DNA of 64,000 nucleotides. Source: BOKV01 sp049289295 (GTDB lineage Bacteria > Pseudomonadota > Alphaproteobacteria > Rhizobiales > Rhizobiaceae). Shown piece by piece: positions 25,607 to 34,297 of this stretch. The stretch covers positions 15,335 to 79,334 of the forward strand of contig JBATLL010000058.1 in assembly GCA_049289295.1 (NCBI GenBank), read 5' to 3'. The translations under genes were made by a program, and so were the position numbers. The notes under the pieces are model-generated. The model was not told where the DNA came from. It did not search any database and saw nothing but the letters and a program-made list of their open reading frames with translations. Position 1 is the first letter of the stretch. Each line of letters opens with the position of its first letter.

Positions 25607-26362
25607 GTGAACGCTGATGGCGAAATCACCAGAGCGCCGGGAAACAATCCCGAAACGCCCCAAGGAACTCCGCGAGGAATCGACCATGGGCCGGTTTTCA
25701 ACTTGCCCATGTTCATCAAGATTCTCGTTGGGCTGCTCATCCTGATCCATCTTGCTCGCCAGTTCGTGGCTGGCACTGATGTGGCAAACTGGCTGATCCT
25801 GAGCTTCGCCTTCATTCCCGCTCGCTATTCGGACCTTTCAGCCCTGTTGCCCGTGCCGCTCGCCGCCATCTGGTCGCCGCTGACCTATTCACTGCTGCAT
25901 GCGGACTGGACCCACCTCCTGTTGAACATCCTGTGGCTGGTCGCATTCGGTAGTCCGGTTGCCCAGCGCCTTGGCTGGAAGCGCGTCCTGATCCTGGCCT
26001 GTCTGACTTCGATGGGCGGCGCGGTGGTTCACTATCTTTCCTATCCCGGCGAAATGGTGCCCATGATCGGAGCATCTGCCATCGACTCCGGTTACATGGG
26101 TGCGGCCGCGCGGTTTGCGTTCAATCGCACATCGCCCAATCGCCTCAATGTGCACGGCCCGGCGCTGTCCATTCAGGCAAGCTTTGCCAACCCGCAATTC
26201 CTTGCCTTTGTCCTGGTCTGGTTCGGGCTGAATTTCCTGTTTGGCAGCGGTCTTGTTCCGTTGGCGGGGGAAGATGTGAACATTGCCTGGCAAGCCCATG
26301 TTGGCGGCTTCCTCGTCGGCCTACTTGCCTTTTCATTCCTGGATACGAAGCGGACACGTTGA
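25607..26362 (+). CDS. Rhomboid-family intramembrane serine protease
   Basis: A 251-residue membrane protein of the rhomboid family, which cleaves substrates within the bilayer. After a soluble N-terminus come helices including LLILIHLARQFV, SLLHADWTHLLLNILWL (conserved His and Asn) and the active-site helix with GASAIDSGYMGAA (Ser157). The catalytic His is in WQAHVGGFLVG. The usual GxSG is GASA here, with SG four residues on. The start is GTG 25607, seven bases after GGAGG (25595-25599). An ATG at 25577 is in frame but has no ribosome site. Confidence 0.82.
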   Translation: MNADGEITRAPGNNPETPQGTPRGIDHGPVFNLPMFIKILVGLLILIHLARQFVAGTDVANWLILSFAFIPARYSDLSALLPVPLAAIWSPLTYSLLHADWTHLLLNILWLVAFGSPVAQRLGWKRVLILACLTSMGGAVVHYLSYPGEMVPMIGASAIDSGYMGAAARFAFNRTSPNRLNVHGPALSIQASFANPQFLAFVLVWFGLNFLFGSGLVPLAGEDVNIAWQAHVGGFLVGLLAFSFLDTKRTR

Positions 26363-26478
26363 AACGGCCTTGCAATGTGCGCAATTAAGCGTCACCATTT
26401 CACCAGTAGCGCTCCGGCGCCGGGCTCCGGAATATTGCTGGCGCGCTGATCGAAACGCAATGTTATCGGGAGGCGCAA

Positions 26479-26910
26479 ATGACCGTTGCATCCATTCTGG
26501 CATCCAAGGGCAGGGATGTCCTTACCGCTTCTCCTGACGATTCCATTTCCGACATCATCGACACTCTGGCCGAGAAGAAGATCGGTGCAATCGTCATTAC
26601 CCAGAAAGACGGCGCTGTCTGTGGCATCGTCTCTGAACGCGATATCGTGAGGGTGATTTCCGGGCGCGGCGCAGGCGTGCTGGATCAGCCGGTATCCAGC
26701 TGCATGACCCGCAAGGTCCTGTCCTGCTCGGAATCAGATACCATCGACACGGTCATGGAAATCATGACGTCCAACAGCTTCAGGCATCTTCCGGTGACCA
26801 CCAGCGGCAAGCTGGCTGGCATCATTTCCATCGGCGACGTGGTGAAGCGCAAGATCGAGCAGGCCGAGCGCGACGCAGAGGAGCTGCGCAACTACATCGC
26901 TACTGGCTGA
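26479..26910 (+). CDS. Tandem CBS-domain protein
   Basis: A 143-residue protein made of two CBS motifs (about 5-62 and 72-130) with LTASPDDSISDIIDTLAEKKIG, GIVSERDIVR, VMEIMTSNSFRHLPV and GIISIGDVVK, and a short helical tail. Stand-alone CBS pairs bind adenosine nucleotides and regulate partner enzymes. GGGAGGCGCAA precedes ATG 26479. Its stop lies two bases before the end of the convergent patatin gene. Confidence 0.9.
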   Translation: MTVASILASKGRDVLTASPDDSISDIIDTLAEKKIGAIVITQKDGAVCGIVSERDIVRVISGRGAGVLDQPVSSCMTRKVLSCSESDTIDTVMEIMTSNSFRHLPVTTSGKLAGIISIGDVVKRKIEQAERDAEELRNYIATG

Positions 26911-26912
26911 CG

Positions 26913-28022
26913 TCAGATCGCAGCGGCAAAAACATCCTGGCCGACCAGGTCTTTGAGGCGGTTCTTGCCCTCCTGGTAACCGATCCGGATCGACTCGTCC
27001 GCCTTGTGGAAATCGGCAAGCCCGATATCGTGCAGCTTCGGCCGGATCGTGTAGTCGGGCGGATCGCCGGCAAGGCGGGCGCGCGCGATGCGGTCCTGAA
27101 TGATGTTGAACGCCTCCATCATCACACCGGACATGCCAAGTCGTGTCTGGGTCTGCTGCTTCTGGCGCTCGGCTGCATTGAGGGCTGGATTTTCACCGAC
27201 ATGATGATCATCGGAACGGATGAAGGCCGACAGCGAACTGCGCGCCGAACTGTGCACCATGCGGTCGAGGATCGTTTCCTGATGATCATAATGCGAGGAC
27301 CGGATCACCGTGCCGCGTCCGAAGGTCTCGCTGTTTAAATCAACGGCAATGACCACATCTGGTTCATAGGCCCGGCAGGCCGAAACCGGCACCGGATTGA
27401 CCAGCGCGCCGTCCACCAGCATGCGTCCATTGTGGCGAACGGGATTGAAGACACCCGGCAGCGCATAGGAAGCGCGGATGGCTTCGATCAGCGGCCCGTC
27501 ATGCAACCAGATTTCATGGCCGGTTCGGATATCCGTGCAGATGCTGACAAAGGGCTTTACCATCTCCTCGATGGCGATTGTGCCCAGATGCTGTTCCATT
27601 TTCGAGGCCAGGCGCTGGCCTGAAATCAGGCCGGAACCGCGAATGGAGAAATCGAGATAGCGGATCAGGTTCGACCAGGTCAGAGAGCGGGCGAACTCTT
27701 CCAGTTCGTCCAGCCTGCCGGCGAGGTAGCAGCCGCCCACCAGCGCACCGATCGAGGTGCCTGCAATCATCGAGACCGGAACGCGGGCTTCATCAAAGGC
27801 GCGCAGCAGTCCGATATGGGCCCATCCCTTTGCCGCGCCACCACCCAGAGCCAGCGCAATGCCGCCATTCACCGTGCGGTGCAATTTGGTCTGTGCAATG
27901 GGCGGGGCGTCGTTTTCCCTGCGCAGAGGCACCTCGGATTGCGGTGCAATGGTAGCCGCACCGGAGGCCGTTGATGCTTCCGGTGTGTCGAGGACTTTCC
28001 TGTCGCTGCCGAACAGTTTCAT
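26913..28022 (-). CDS. Patatin-like phospholipase (RssA/NTE type)
   Basis: A 369-residue patatin-fold hydrolase. GGGAAKGWAHIG (60-71) forms the oxyanion hole, GTSIGAL holds nucleophile Ser90, and DGALVNPVPV provides the dyad Asp. Patatin-like proteins are lipid acyl hydrolases; bacterial RssA-type members are soluble or membrane-peripheral, and their substrates are rarely known. Start 28022 was chosen over 28109 because the upstream residues look non-conserved, but the ribosome site is weak. It runs convergently onto the CBS gene with a 2-bp gap. Confidence 0.85.
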   Translation of the reverse strand: MKLFGSDRKVLDTPEASTASGAATIAPQSEVPLRRENDAPPIAQTKLHRTVNGGIALALGGGAAKGWAHIGLLRAFDEARVPVSMIAGTSIGALVGGCYLAGRLDELEEFARSLTWSNLIRYLDFSIRGSGLISGQRLASKMEQHLGTIAIEEMVKPFVSICTDIRTGHEIWLHDGPLIEAIRASYALPGVFNPVRHNGRMLVDGALVNPVPVSACRAYEPDVVIAVDLNSETFGRGTVIRSSHYDHQETILDRMVHSSARSSLSAFIRSDDHHVGENPALNAAERQKQQTQTRLGMSGVMMEAFNIIQDRIARARLAGDPPDYTIRPKLHDIGLADFHKADESIRIGYQEGKNRLKDLVGQDVFAAAI

Positions 28023-28155
28023 GACACTTACCGTCCTGCCGACCCATGTCGGCAATTTCGTTCCATCGGCATGGCCATATCTGGCCTTGCCCCCATTATA
28101 GGGTCTCAATTCTATTCAAATTGTGAAAACCATGAGGCGAAACCGCACGCCCGCT

Positions 28156-28602
28156 CTATTTGCGGTAAACCTCTTGCGGATCAAAAAGGGCAGGGGCCGT
28201 GTCGCTCGCCAGCACCGATTTGCCGTCGACCGTGTCAATCCGGCGATAAAAACAGCTCTTTCGGCCAGTATGGCAAGCAGCGCCGCGTCCCTCGACTTCC
28301 ACCTTCAGCCAGACAGCGTCCTGATCGCAATCGACCCTGATTTCATGGACTTTCTGCGTTTCGCCGGATGTCGCGCCCTTGTGCCACAATTCCTGGCGCG
28401 AGCGGCTCCAGAACCAGGCCTGCCTCGTCTCCAGCGTCATGGCCAGCGCCTCGGCATTCATGTGCGCCACCATCAGAAGCTCGCCGTCAGCAGCATCCGT
28501 GACAACCGCGGTAACCAGGCCGTCAGCGTCAAAGCGCGGCGTGAACGCGTCGCCGCTTTCAAGCGCTTCCTTGTCCTTGGCGGATGGGAACTGAGGGCTC
28601 AT
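28156..28602 (-). CDS. hisI: Phosphoribosyl-AMP cyclohydrolase
   Basis: A 148-residue HisI that opens the purine ring of phosphoribosyl-AMP in histidine synthesis. Conserved elements are VAHMNAEALAMTLET, WSRSRQELWHKGATSG, the metal-binding VDCDQDA and the Cys-rich GRGAACHTGRKSCFYR. It lies 18 bp after folE on the same strand, an arrangement usual in Rhizobiales. No other his gene is in the window. Confidence 0.95.
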   Translation of the reverse strand: MSPQFPSAKDKEALESGDAFTPRFDADGLVTAVVTDAADGELLMVAHMNAEALAMTLETRQAWFWSRSRQELWHKGATSGETQKVHEIRVDCDQDAVWLKVEVEGRGAACHTGRKSCFYRRIDTVDGKSVLASDTAPALFDPQEVYRK

Positions 28603-28620
28603 TGCAGATGGTTTCGCTTT

Positions 28621-29271
28621 TCAGTCGCGACGAAAACGCAACAGGGTCATGAAGTTGACCTGTTCGTTCGGGTCATTGCGGAACTCTCCGGTGAAACAGG
28701 TCGTCGTTGTCGTCGAACCCTGCTTGCGGATGCCGCGCATCGCCATGCACATGTGTTCGGCCTCGATCATCACGGCAACACCGCGCGGCTGCAGCACCTC
28801 GTCTATGGTGTGGGCAATTTGCGCTGTCATGTTCTCCTGCGTTTGCAGGCGCCGCGCAAAGATTTCCACTGTTCTCGCGATCTTCGACAGGCCCAGCACC
28901 TTGCCTTCCGGCAGATAGGCGACATGCGCCTTGCCGATGATCGGCACCATGTGATGTTCGCAATGGGAATGGAAGGAAATGTCCTTCACCAGGACCATGT
29001 CATCATAGCCGCCGACTTCCTCGAAGGTGCGGCCAAGCACTTCCTGGGGATCCTCGTCATAGCCTGAGAACATCTCGCCATAGGCTTTCGCCACCCTGGA
29101 AGGCGTATCCAGCAAACCTTCACGGTTCACATCCTCACCCATCCATTTCAGCAGCGTGCGCACAGCATCCTCAGCCTCGGCCTGGCTCGGGCGCTTGGCT
29201 TTTGGCAGGATCTTTCGCTGGCCTGCCTTTTCAAGGCTTTTCAGAATGGCGTCCATGTTTATCTCCCGCAT
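28621..29271 (-). CDS. folE: GTP cyclohydrolase I
   Basis: A 216-residue FolE, the entry enzyme of tetrahydrofolate synthesis, turning GTP into dihydroneopterin triphosphate. The zinc site is visible in FHSHCEHHMVP and MCMAMRGI, with the substrate segment GKAHVAYLPEGKVLGLSKIAR and EAEHMCMAMRGIRKQGS. The C-terminal FMTLLRFRRD is also typical. It is the first gene of folE-hisI. Confidence 0.96.
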   Translation of the reverse strand: MREINMDAILKSLEKAGQRKILPKAKRPSQAEAEDAVRTLLKWMGEDVNREGLLDTPSRVAKAYGEMFSGYDEDPQEVLGRTFEEVGGYDDMVLVKDISFHSHCEHHMVPIIGKAHVAYLPEGKVLGLSKIARTVEIFARRLQTQENMTAQIAHTIDEVLQPRGVAVMIEAEHMCMAMRGIRKQGSTTTTTCFTGEFRNDPNEQVNFMTLLRFRRD

Positions 29272-29594
29272 GACATTTCCCGGTTCTACGTTTGGTTTCG
29301 CTTTTCGGACCAGTCGCAGCCAGGATAAATCGCGCCATTGCGGTGGCGGGAGTTCGGCTTTGGCCGGGTTCCGGGGCTTTCAAGGCCGTTCAAGACCTTT
29401 CCGGCACGGTGACCAGACACGGCTAATATAGTGCCTCGCGCGCCAATGGCAATTGCCGCCCAGCGACCCTGTGATTTCGCAAGCGCAACATCGCGTGAAC
29501 AGCCCATTCAGGCGTGGTTCAGGATGAATGCGCGAGGGTGACTGCATGTTGACGGACAAATGGTCCGCCAATCTGGAAAGACAGGAGAAACGCA
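29272..29594. other. Intergenic region upstream of folE
   Basis: These 323 bases separate the divergent folE gene and the small exported-protein gene. They must hold promoters for both, but I find no clear boxes and no gene. Confidence 0.3.
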
Positions 29595-29918
29595 ATGAAC
29601 GCATCCACCTTCCGCAAGACCGCCATTGCCGCAATCGCAGCCCTTGCCCTTATCGGAGCCGGGTCCGTCGTTGCGCCCACCCAGGCACAAGCCGGCGACA
29701 AGCATGTAGCTGGCGCGCTCATTGGTGGATTGGTGCTTGGCGCCATCATCGGTTCGCACGCGCAACCTGGCTATGCCCAGCCCTATTATGGCCAACCACA
29801 CTATGTTCAGCCATCCTATGGCGTGACCTACGGTCCGCGCTGCCACTGGCAGAAGCAGCGTGTATGGAACCCCTATTATGGCCATTACATTTGGCGCAAG
29901 GCGCGCGTCTGCTACTGA
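29595..29918 (+). CDS. Small exported Tyr/Pro/His-rich protein
   Basis: A 107-residue secreted or envelope protein. The signal peptide (TAIAAIAALALIGAGSVV, cut near AQA-GDKH) is followed by a Gly-rich hydrophobic stretch (GALIGGLVLGAIIG) and a Tyr/Pro/Gln/His-rich part (repeats of PxYxQP), ending in RVWNPYYGHYIWRKARVCY with two Cys. Such short Tyr-rich exported proteins are frequent in Rhizobiales without known function. GACAGGAGAAACGC precedes the ATG. A hairpin follows the gene. Confidence 0.75.
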   Translation: MNASTFRKTAIAAIAALALIGAGSVVAPTQAQAGDKHVAGALIGGLVLGAIIGSHAQPGYAQPYYGQPHYVQPSYGVTYGPRCHWQKQRVWNPYYGHYIWRKARVCY

Positions 29919-29942
29919 TCCGGTGCCATTCAGCAATCAGCC

Positions 29943-29970
29943 AACGCCCTCGCATTCTCGCGGGGGCGTT
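29943..29970 (+). terminator. Hairpin after the small exported protein
   Basis: An 11-bp stem with one T-G pair (29943-29953 with 29960-29970) and a 6-base loop lies 24 bp after the stop codon. There is no T-tract, so terminator function is uncertain. Confidence 0.5.
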
Positions 29971-30083
29971 GCCAAGAAGTGCGACAAAGTTGCCAGCCGC
30001 CCAAAATGCCGGTATCTTTCGGGCGGGGTTAACAGCGAAACGCTGACTTGCGGCGGCGGTTCCACGGGACTTGGGGAAGTTCC

Positions 30084-32135
30084 ATGGCCACTCAAGCACG
30101 TAAACAAACACCCGTATCCAGATCCGCTTCACCAGGCGCTTCCCGGCAGACCAGGCCGGCGAAACCTGCACGGCGGCGCATTATCCTGTGCTCAGACGGC
30201 ACCGGAAACAGCTCTTCCGCTCTGGCCAAGAGCAATGTCTGGCGCCTTTTCTCTGCTGTCGACACGTCCGAGGGAAAAGGGGAAATGCAGCAACTTGTCT
30301 TTTACGACAATGGTGTTGGCACTTCCGGATTCCGACCGATCAGATACCTGGCGCAAGCTTTCGGCTTCGGCCTTTTCCGCAATGTACGGACACTCTATCT
30401 CGCGCTCTGCCGCCACTATCGGCCGGGCGACGAGATCTGCCTTTTCGGGTTTTCCCGTGGCGCCTTCACCGTTCGGGTCCTTGCAGACCTCATTGCCCAA
30501 TGCGGCATCCTCGACCGCTCATTGCCCGCGCCCAACGCAGGCGGCTTGTCCATGGCCAGCGAGGACGGACTGAAGAAGGGTGCGACGGAGGCCTACAAGG
30601 CTTACCGGCGTATCTACTGGGACAAGTCGAACGCGGCACAGCGCTTGATCAATGCATGTGCGCGCAACATCAGCAGATTGTGGCGCTCGGTCTACTCTGC
30701 CGACGAATTTGCGACGAAGTTCAGCCATCTCCGCCCGGCCGGGGGCATGATCGGCTTCATGGGTGTCTGGGACACGGTCGATGCCCATGGCCTTCCGGTC
30801 GAGGAAATGTCCTGGGCGCTTGATCAGCTTTTCTATCCCTACAGGCTGTACGATTACCGGCTTGGCCCACAGGTTGCCAGGGCCCGCCAGGCGCTTTCGA
30901 TCGACGATAGCCGCCACACGTTCACACCGCTATTGTGGGACGAGCCGCCGGGCGAAAACCCGGACCGCATCCGCCAGGTCTGGTTTGCAGGCATGCATGC
31001 CGATGTTGGCGGCGGCTATCCCGAAGATCGCCTCGCTCATATTCCCCTTGTCTGGATGATGGAGGAAGCGCAAAAGGCTGGCGTGCGCTTTGATGAGGCC
31101 GCCTTCAATGCCTACCGCAGTACGGCACAGGCAACCGGCAAGATGCACGATTCAAGGCGTGGCGCAGCCGTCTATTACCGCTATCGCCCCCGCTCCATCA
31201 AAAGCCTTGTCGATACAACCCGCAAGAACGGCGAATCAAGCCGACTTGCCTCGCTCGTCAAACGGATGCGCGAATCGGGCAGCAAGATCCTGGCCTCGCG
31301 CAACATGAAGGGCCCACTCTCGACCAAGGACCTGTCGGTGGATGCCGGTATGCCGATCATTCATCACAGTGTTGTTGAACGCATTCGCGATGACGTCTCG
31401 GCCTATTCGCCGACTGCCATCGACTGCACGTTCCAGCAATGGGGCCGCAATGGCAAGCCTGGTCCGGGGATGGCGGCAAAAGCAGAGGAAAATCGCCTGG
31501 CGTTTCTCGATCGCTGCGCCTCGCACATCATCTGGCGGCGTGTCTGCTATTTCGGCATGCTGGCCTTTACCCTGTATCTGGCCGGTCTCGTTCTGTCGGC
31601 ATGGCTTGACAAGGGGTATCAACTTTGCACCCCGTCACCTGACCTCAAACATCCACTCGCCAGTGTGCTCGGCTGGCTTTCCGGCTTTTTCTCCGGGTTT
31701 CCAATGGGAGTCGTCGCCTATGCTTTGAAGGCCTGGGCGAACGTGCCTGGCAAATTCGCGCTGGGCCTCGCGGGCATGGCCGTCTTCCATTTCTGGAGCG
31801 TCTGGTTCATCGAGCCACGGCTAAACAATCTGGCCGGTAACGCTTGGAAGGAACTCAAGAACTCGACGATCAGCCTGACCCGGCCGGAGCCTGGAATGTT
31901 CGAGCGGATCGCCAGATGGTATCGCTATTCCGGTTTCCGCAATTTTGTCCGCAATTGCTGGGAGTATCTGGTCTCCGGTCTGGTCTTCGTTGCAGGCGTA
32001 GTTCTGGTCCTGTGGGTCCTCGGCACGCTCATCCCGCCGCTCAAGTTGAAGGGGGTGTGGTATTTTCCGCTTTGGGAAGCCCTGTGCCTGTGGACCGGCC
32101 GGATTTGGGAATTCGTGAAGGCCTTGTTTGTTTGA
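30084..32135 (+). CDS. DUF2235 alpha/beta-hydrolase with C-terminal membrane segments
   Basis: A 683-residue protein. The DUF2235 domain (about 30-380) starts RRIILCSDGTGNSS, has the nucleophile elbow LFGFSRGAFTVR, and FAGMHADVGGGYPE carrying the Asp/His region. DUF2235 proteins include Tle1-type phospholipases, but many are stand-alone. The C-terminal third has four hydrophobic segments (for example MLAFTLYLAGLVLSAWL and YLVSGLVFVAGVVLVLWVLG), so it should sit in the inner membrane. No VgrG, PAAR or immunity gene is near, so a secreted effector role is unlikely. ATG 30084 follows GGGGAAG; an upstream start at 30048 lacks homology. Confidence 0.82.
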   Translation: MATQARKQTPVSRSASPGASRQTRPAKPARRRIILCSDGTGNSSSALAKSNVWRLFSAVDTSEGKGEMQQLVFYDNGVGTSGFRPIRYLAQAFGFGLFRNVRTLYLALCRHYRPGDEICLFGFSRGAFTVRVLADLIAQCGILDRSLPAPNAGGLSMASEDGLKKGATEAYKAYRRIYWDKSNAAQRLINACARNISRLWRSVYSADEFATKFSHLRPAGGMIGFMGVWDTVDAHGLPVEEMSWALDQLFYPYRLYDYRLGPQVARARQALSIDDSRHTFTPLLWDEPPGENPDRIRQVWFAGMHADVGGGYPEDRLAHIPLVWMMEEAQKAGVRFDEAAFNAYRSTAQATGKMHDSRRGAAVYYRYRPRSIKSLVDTTRKNGESSRLASLVKRMRESGSKILASRNMKGPLSTKDLSVDAGMPIIHHSVVERIRDDVSAYSPTAIDCTFQQWGRNGKPGPGMAAKAEENRLAFLDRCASHIIWRRVCYFGMLAFTLYLAGLVLSAWLDKGYQLCTPSPDLKHPLASVLGWLSGFFSGFPMGVVAYALKAWANVPGKFALGLAGMAVFHFWSVWFIEPRLNNLAGNAWKELKNSTISLTRPEPGMFERIARWYRYSGFRNFVRNCWEYLVSGLVFVAGVVLVLWVLGTLIPPLKLKGVWYFPLWEALCLWTGRIWEFVKALFV

Positions 32136-32216
32136 TACGCGGCGCGTGGGATAGCAAATCCGGTCGATTTTCTGATTGAGCAGGCCTATATTCCGCTCAA
32201 ACAGGGAAACACTGCG

Positions 32217-32735
32217 ATGCTTGACGACGTCTACAACGCCACCATTCTAGACTATGCGGGCAATATCCAGCGGCTGGGCCGTCTTGACGATCGCGACGCG
32301 ACTGCCAAGGCGCACTCCAAGCTGTGCGGATCGACCGTGATCGTCGATCTGAAGATGGAAGACGGCAAGGTCACCGATTTCGCCCACGAGGTGAAGGCCT
32401 GCGCGCTCGGTCAGGCTTCCTCCTCGATCATGGCCCGCACGATCATCGGCGCCACCGGCGAGGAATTGAAGGAACTCAAGCGCACCATGTATGCCATGCT
32501 CAAGGAAGGCGGCCCCGCGCCAACCGGGCGTTTCGAGGAGTTCCGTTTCCTCGAACCGGTGAGGGAATACAAGGCACGCCACGCCTCCACCCTGCTGACC
32601 TTTGATGCAGTGGTCGATTGTGTCGAGGAAATCGAAGCGGCAGCCAGGACTGCCCGCAAGTCCAAGCAGGTGAAGGCCCGCGACGCTGCGGTTCATGCCC
32701 TCAACTCCGCGGGCATCCGCTTCAGGGTCCGATAG
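32217..32735 (+). CDS. Iron-sulfur cluster assembly scaffold protein (NifU/IscU-like)
   Basis: A 172-residue IscU-fold protein. The three cluster-ligand Cys are at 37 (SKLCGST), 62 (VKACALGQASSS) and 135 (VVDCVEE). The residue after the first CG is Ser where IscU has Asp. The family acts as a scaffold or carrier for Fe-S clusters in the cytosol; this version is separate from suf or isc operons, as is common in alphaproteobacteria. Its stop is six bases before yidD, so the two are co-transcribed. Confidence 0.88.
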   Translation: MLDDVYNATILDYAGNIQRLGRLDDRDATAKAHSKLCGSTVIVDLKMEDGKVTDFAHEVKACALGQASSSIMARTIIGATGEELKELKRTMYAMLKEGGPAPTGRFEEFRFLEPVREYKARHASTLLTFDAVVDCVEEIEAAARTARKSKQVKARDAAVHALNSAGIRFRVR

Positions 32736-32741
32736 ACCGGC

Positions 32742-33059
32742 ATGGCCGGGCGCAACTATACCGGCCCCTGGCGCAGGACTCCGGGACGCTTGCTGGGCAC
32801 TGGCCTGATACGGCTGTACCAATTGACGTTGTCCGGATTTGTCGGAAATGCCTGCCGCCACCAGCCGACCTGTTCGGAATATGGCTATGAGGCAATTGCC
32901 CGCCACGGCCTCCTGCCGGGTTCATGGCTGACCTTGTGGCGCGTGCTGCGTTGCAATCCATGGGGAACGTCAGGCCTCGACCCTGTTCCACCGACCATGC
33001 GCTGGTCGATTCCGGTTCGCTCCGCCTCGAAATGCGATCACGATCATCCGTCAGATTGA
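32742..33059 (+). CDS. yidD: Membrane protein insertion efficiency factor YidD
   Basis: A 105-residue YidD: IRLYQLTLSGFVGNACRHQPTCSEYGYEAI and WRVLRCNPWGTSGLDPVP are diagnostic, including the three conserved Cys. It helps YidC insert inner-membrane proteins and is held at the membrane by an amphipathic helix. In many bacteria it is next to rnpA-yidC; here it is coupled to the Fe-S scaffold gene, six bases upstream. Confidence 0.95.
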   Translation: MAGRNYTGPWRRTPGRLLGTGLIRLYQLTLSGFVGNACRHQPTCSEYGYEAIARHGLLPGSWLTLWRVLRCNPWGTSGLDPVPPTMRWSIPVRSASKCDHDHPSD

Positions 33060-33160
33060 GACTTTCCTTTATTCCCGTCCCTGTTATCTTTTTTGCGATT
33101 TCTACGCCGGCTTGGCTCTGGCCAGGCAGCACAACCTGATTTGCCGAAAGGAAAGATTCA

Positions 33161-34240
33161 ATGACGCCATTCAGGATTGGTTTTCGCATTGTTGCCTGCG
33201 CACTGCTTTTTGCAGCCTTCACACTGCCGGCATCTTCACCGACCATGGCCGGCCTGCCAAAGGGTGCACTCGGCGCGATAGCCGTTTCACCGGACGGCAA
33301 GACAGTTGCCGCTGCTGGTGACAACCGTGTGCTCTACCTGGTGGACGCCGCCACGCTTGAAGTGAAGGAGCGCATCTGGATTGGCTATTCGCCCATGTCG
33401 CTGTTCTGGACGAAGGACGGCAAGACACTGGTCATGCGTCATACCGATGATGTGCTGCTGCTGTTCGACACGGCAACCTGGAAGGTGCGTGGCGAAATCC
33501 CCGCTTTCCGGCAAATGTCCATGGCCGTCGCGAGCGAGAAGGTCGTTACCGCAACGCAGGGTGAATACAACACCGACCACTACAAGACCCTGATCGCCAT
33601 TCATGACCTCAACACCGGCCAAAAGCTGAAGGAAACAGAACTCGACCGGGAGATTGTCAACATCGCCACGAATCCTGACGCCAGCCAGGTCGTGGTGATC
33701 ATGCGCGAAGTGGACAATGAAAGCGAAGCAAAGGCGGAACCGGCCGAAGGCCTTGAAGGCATCGAAAAGGAAACCGCAATGAAAAAGGCCGATGGCAAGA
33801 CCATGGACCTTATCTGGTTCGATGGTGAACTGAAGGAAACAGCTGCTGCGACCAGCTGGTACTCGACCTACTACACCGATGGGCTGCATCTGTGGGATGG
33901 CAAGACATTCGTTCTGGCCTACGGCACCAGTGCCGAGATGAGCATGGATGGAAATGCCGAACTGTTTTCTTCGGACGGCGTCAACACCAGCTATGGCTTC
34001 CTGTTCACACCCGATCACAGCCACATGTATTCGGGCGGCCTGGCTTCAGGTGCGGTTTTCGATATTGCTTCAAGGACGGGGATCAACTGGGAATCTGGTG
34101 AGCGCCTGCCAAGCTGGCCCGAATATTTCCAGGGCTTTGGCCTCGCGCCCGACGGCACGGTGTTCGGTGGCACTTCGGCCTACAGGCTGATGCGCATGAC
34201 GCCCGATGGAAAGATGGAGCTGATCAAGCCGATCTATTGA
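33161..34240 (+). CDS. Exported beta-propeller-like protein of unknown function
   Basis: A 359-residue secreted or periplasmic protein with a signal peptide (IVACALLFAAFTLPASSPTMA). Repeating ~40-residue blades of YVTN/WD type are suggested by GAIAVSPDGKTVAAAGDNRVLYLVD, SLFWTKDGKTLVMRHTDDVLLLFDTAT and FGLAPDGTVFGGTSAYRLMR. A charged insert (about 185-220, KAEPAEGLEGIEKETAMKKA) interrupts the repeats. No enzyme motif is seen. AAAGGAAAG precedes ATG 33161. It lies between yidD and asparaginase on the same strand, with no sign of a functional link. Confidence 0.7.
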   Translation: MTPFRIGFRIVACALLFAAFTLPASSPTMAGLPKGALGAIAVSPDGKTVAAAGDNRVLYLVDAATLEVKERIWIGYSPMSLFWTKDGKTLVMRHTDDVLLLFDTATWKVRGEIPAFRQMSMAVASEKVVTATQGEYNTDHYKTLIAIHDLNTGQKLKETELDREIVNIATNPDASQVVVIMREVDNESEAKAEPAEGLEGIEKETAMKKADGKTMDLIWFDGELKETAAATSWYSTYYTDGLHLWDGKTFVLAYGTSAEMSMDGNAELFSSDGVNTSYGFLFTPDHSHMYSGGLASGAVFDIASRTGINWESGERLPSWPEYFQGFGLAPDGTVFGGTSAYRLMRMTPDGKMELIKPIY

Positions 34241-34297
34241 CAAGATCGCAGGTGAAAAGGTCTAAGGAGCCGCCGCTTCCCGGCATCGAGGTATCGC

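Noticed and set aside
30048..32135. DUF2235 protein as a type VI secretion effector
   Set aside because: No vgrG, PAAR, hcp or immunity gene is nearby, and the C-terminal membrane helices do not suit a delivered effector.
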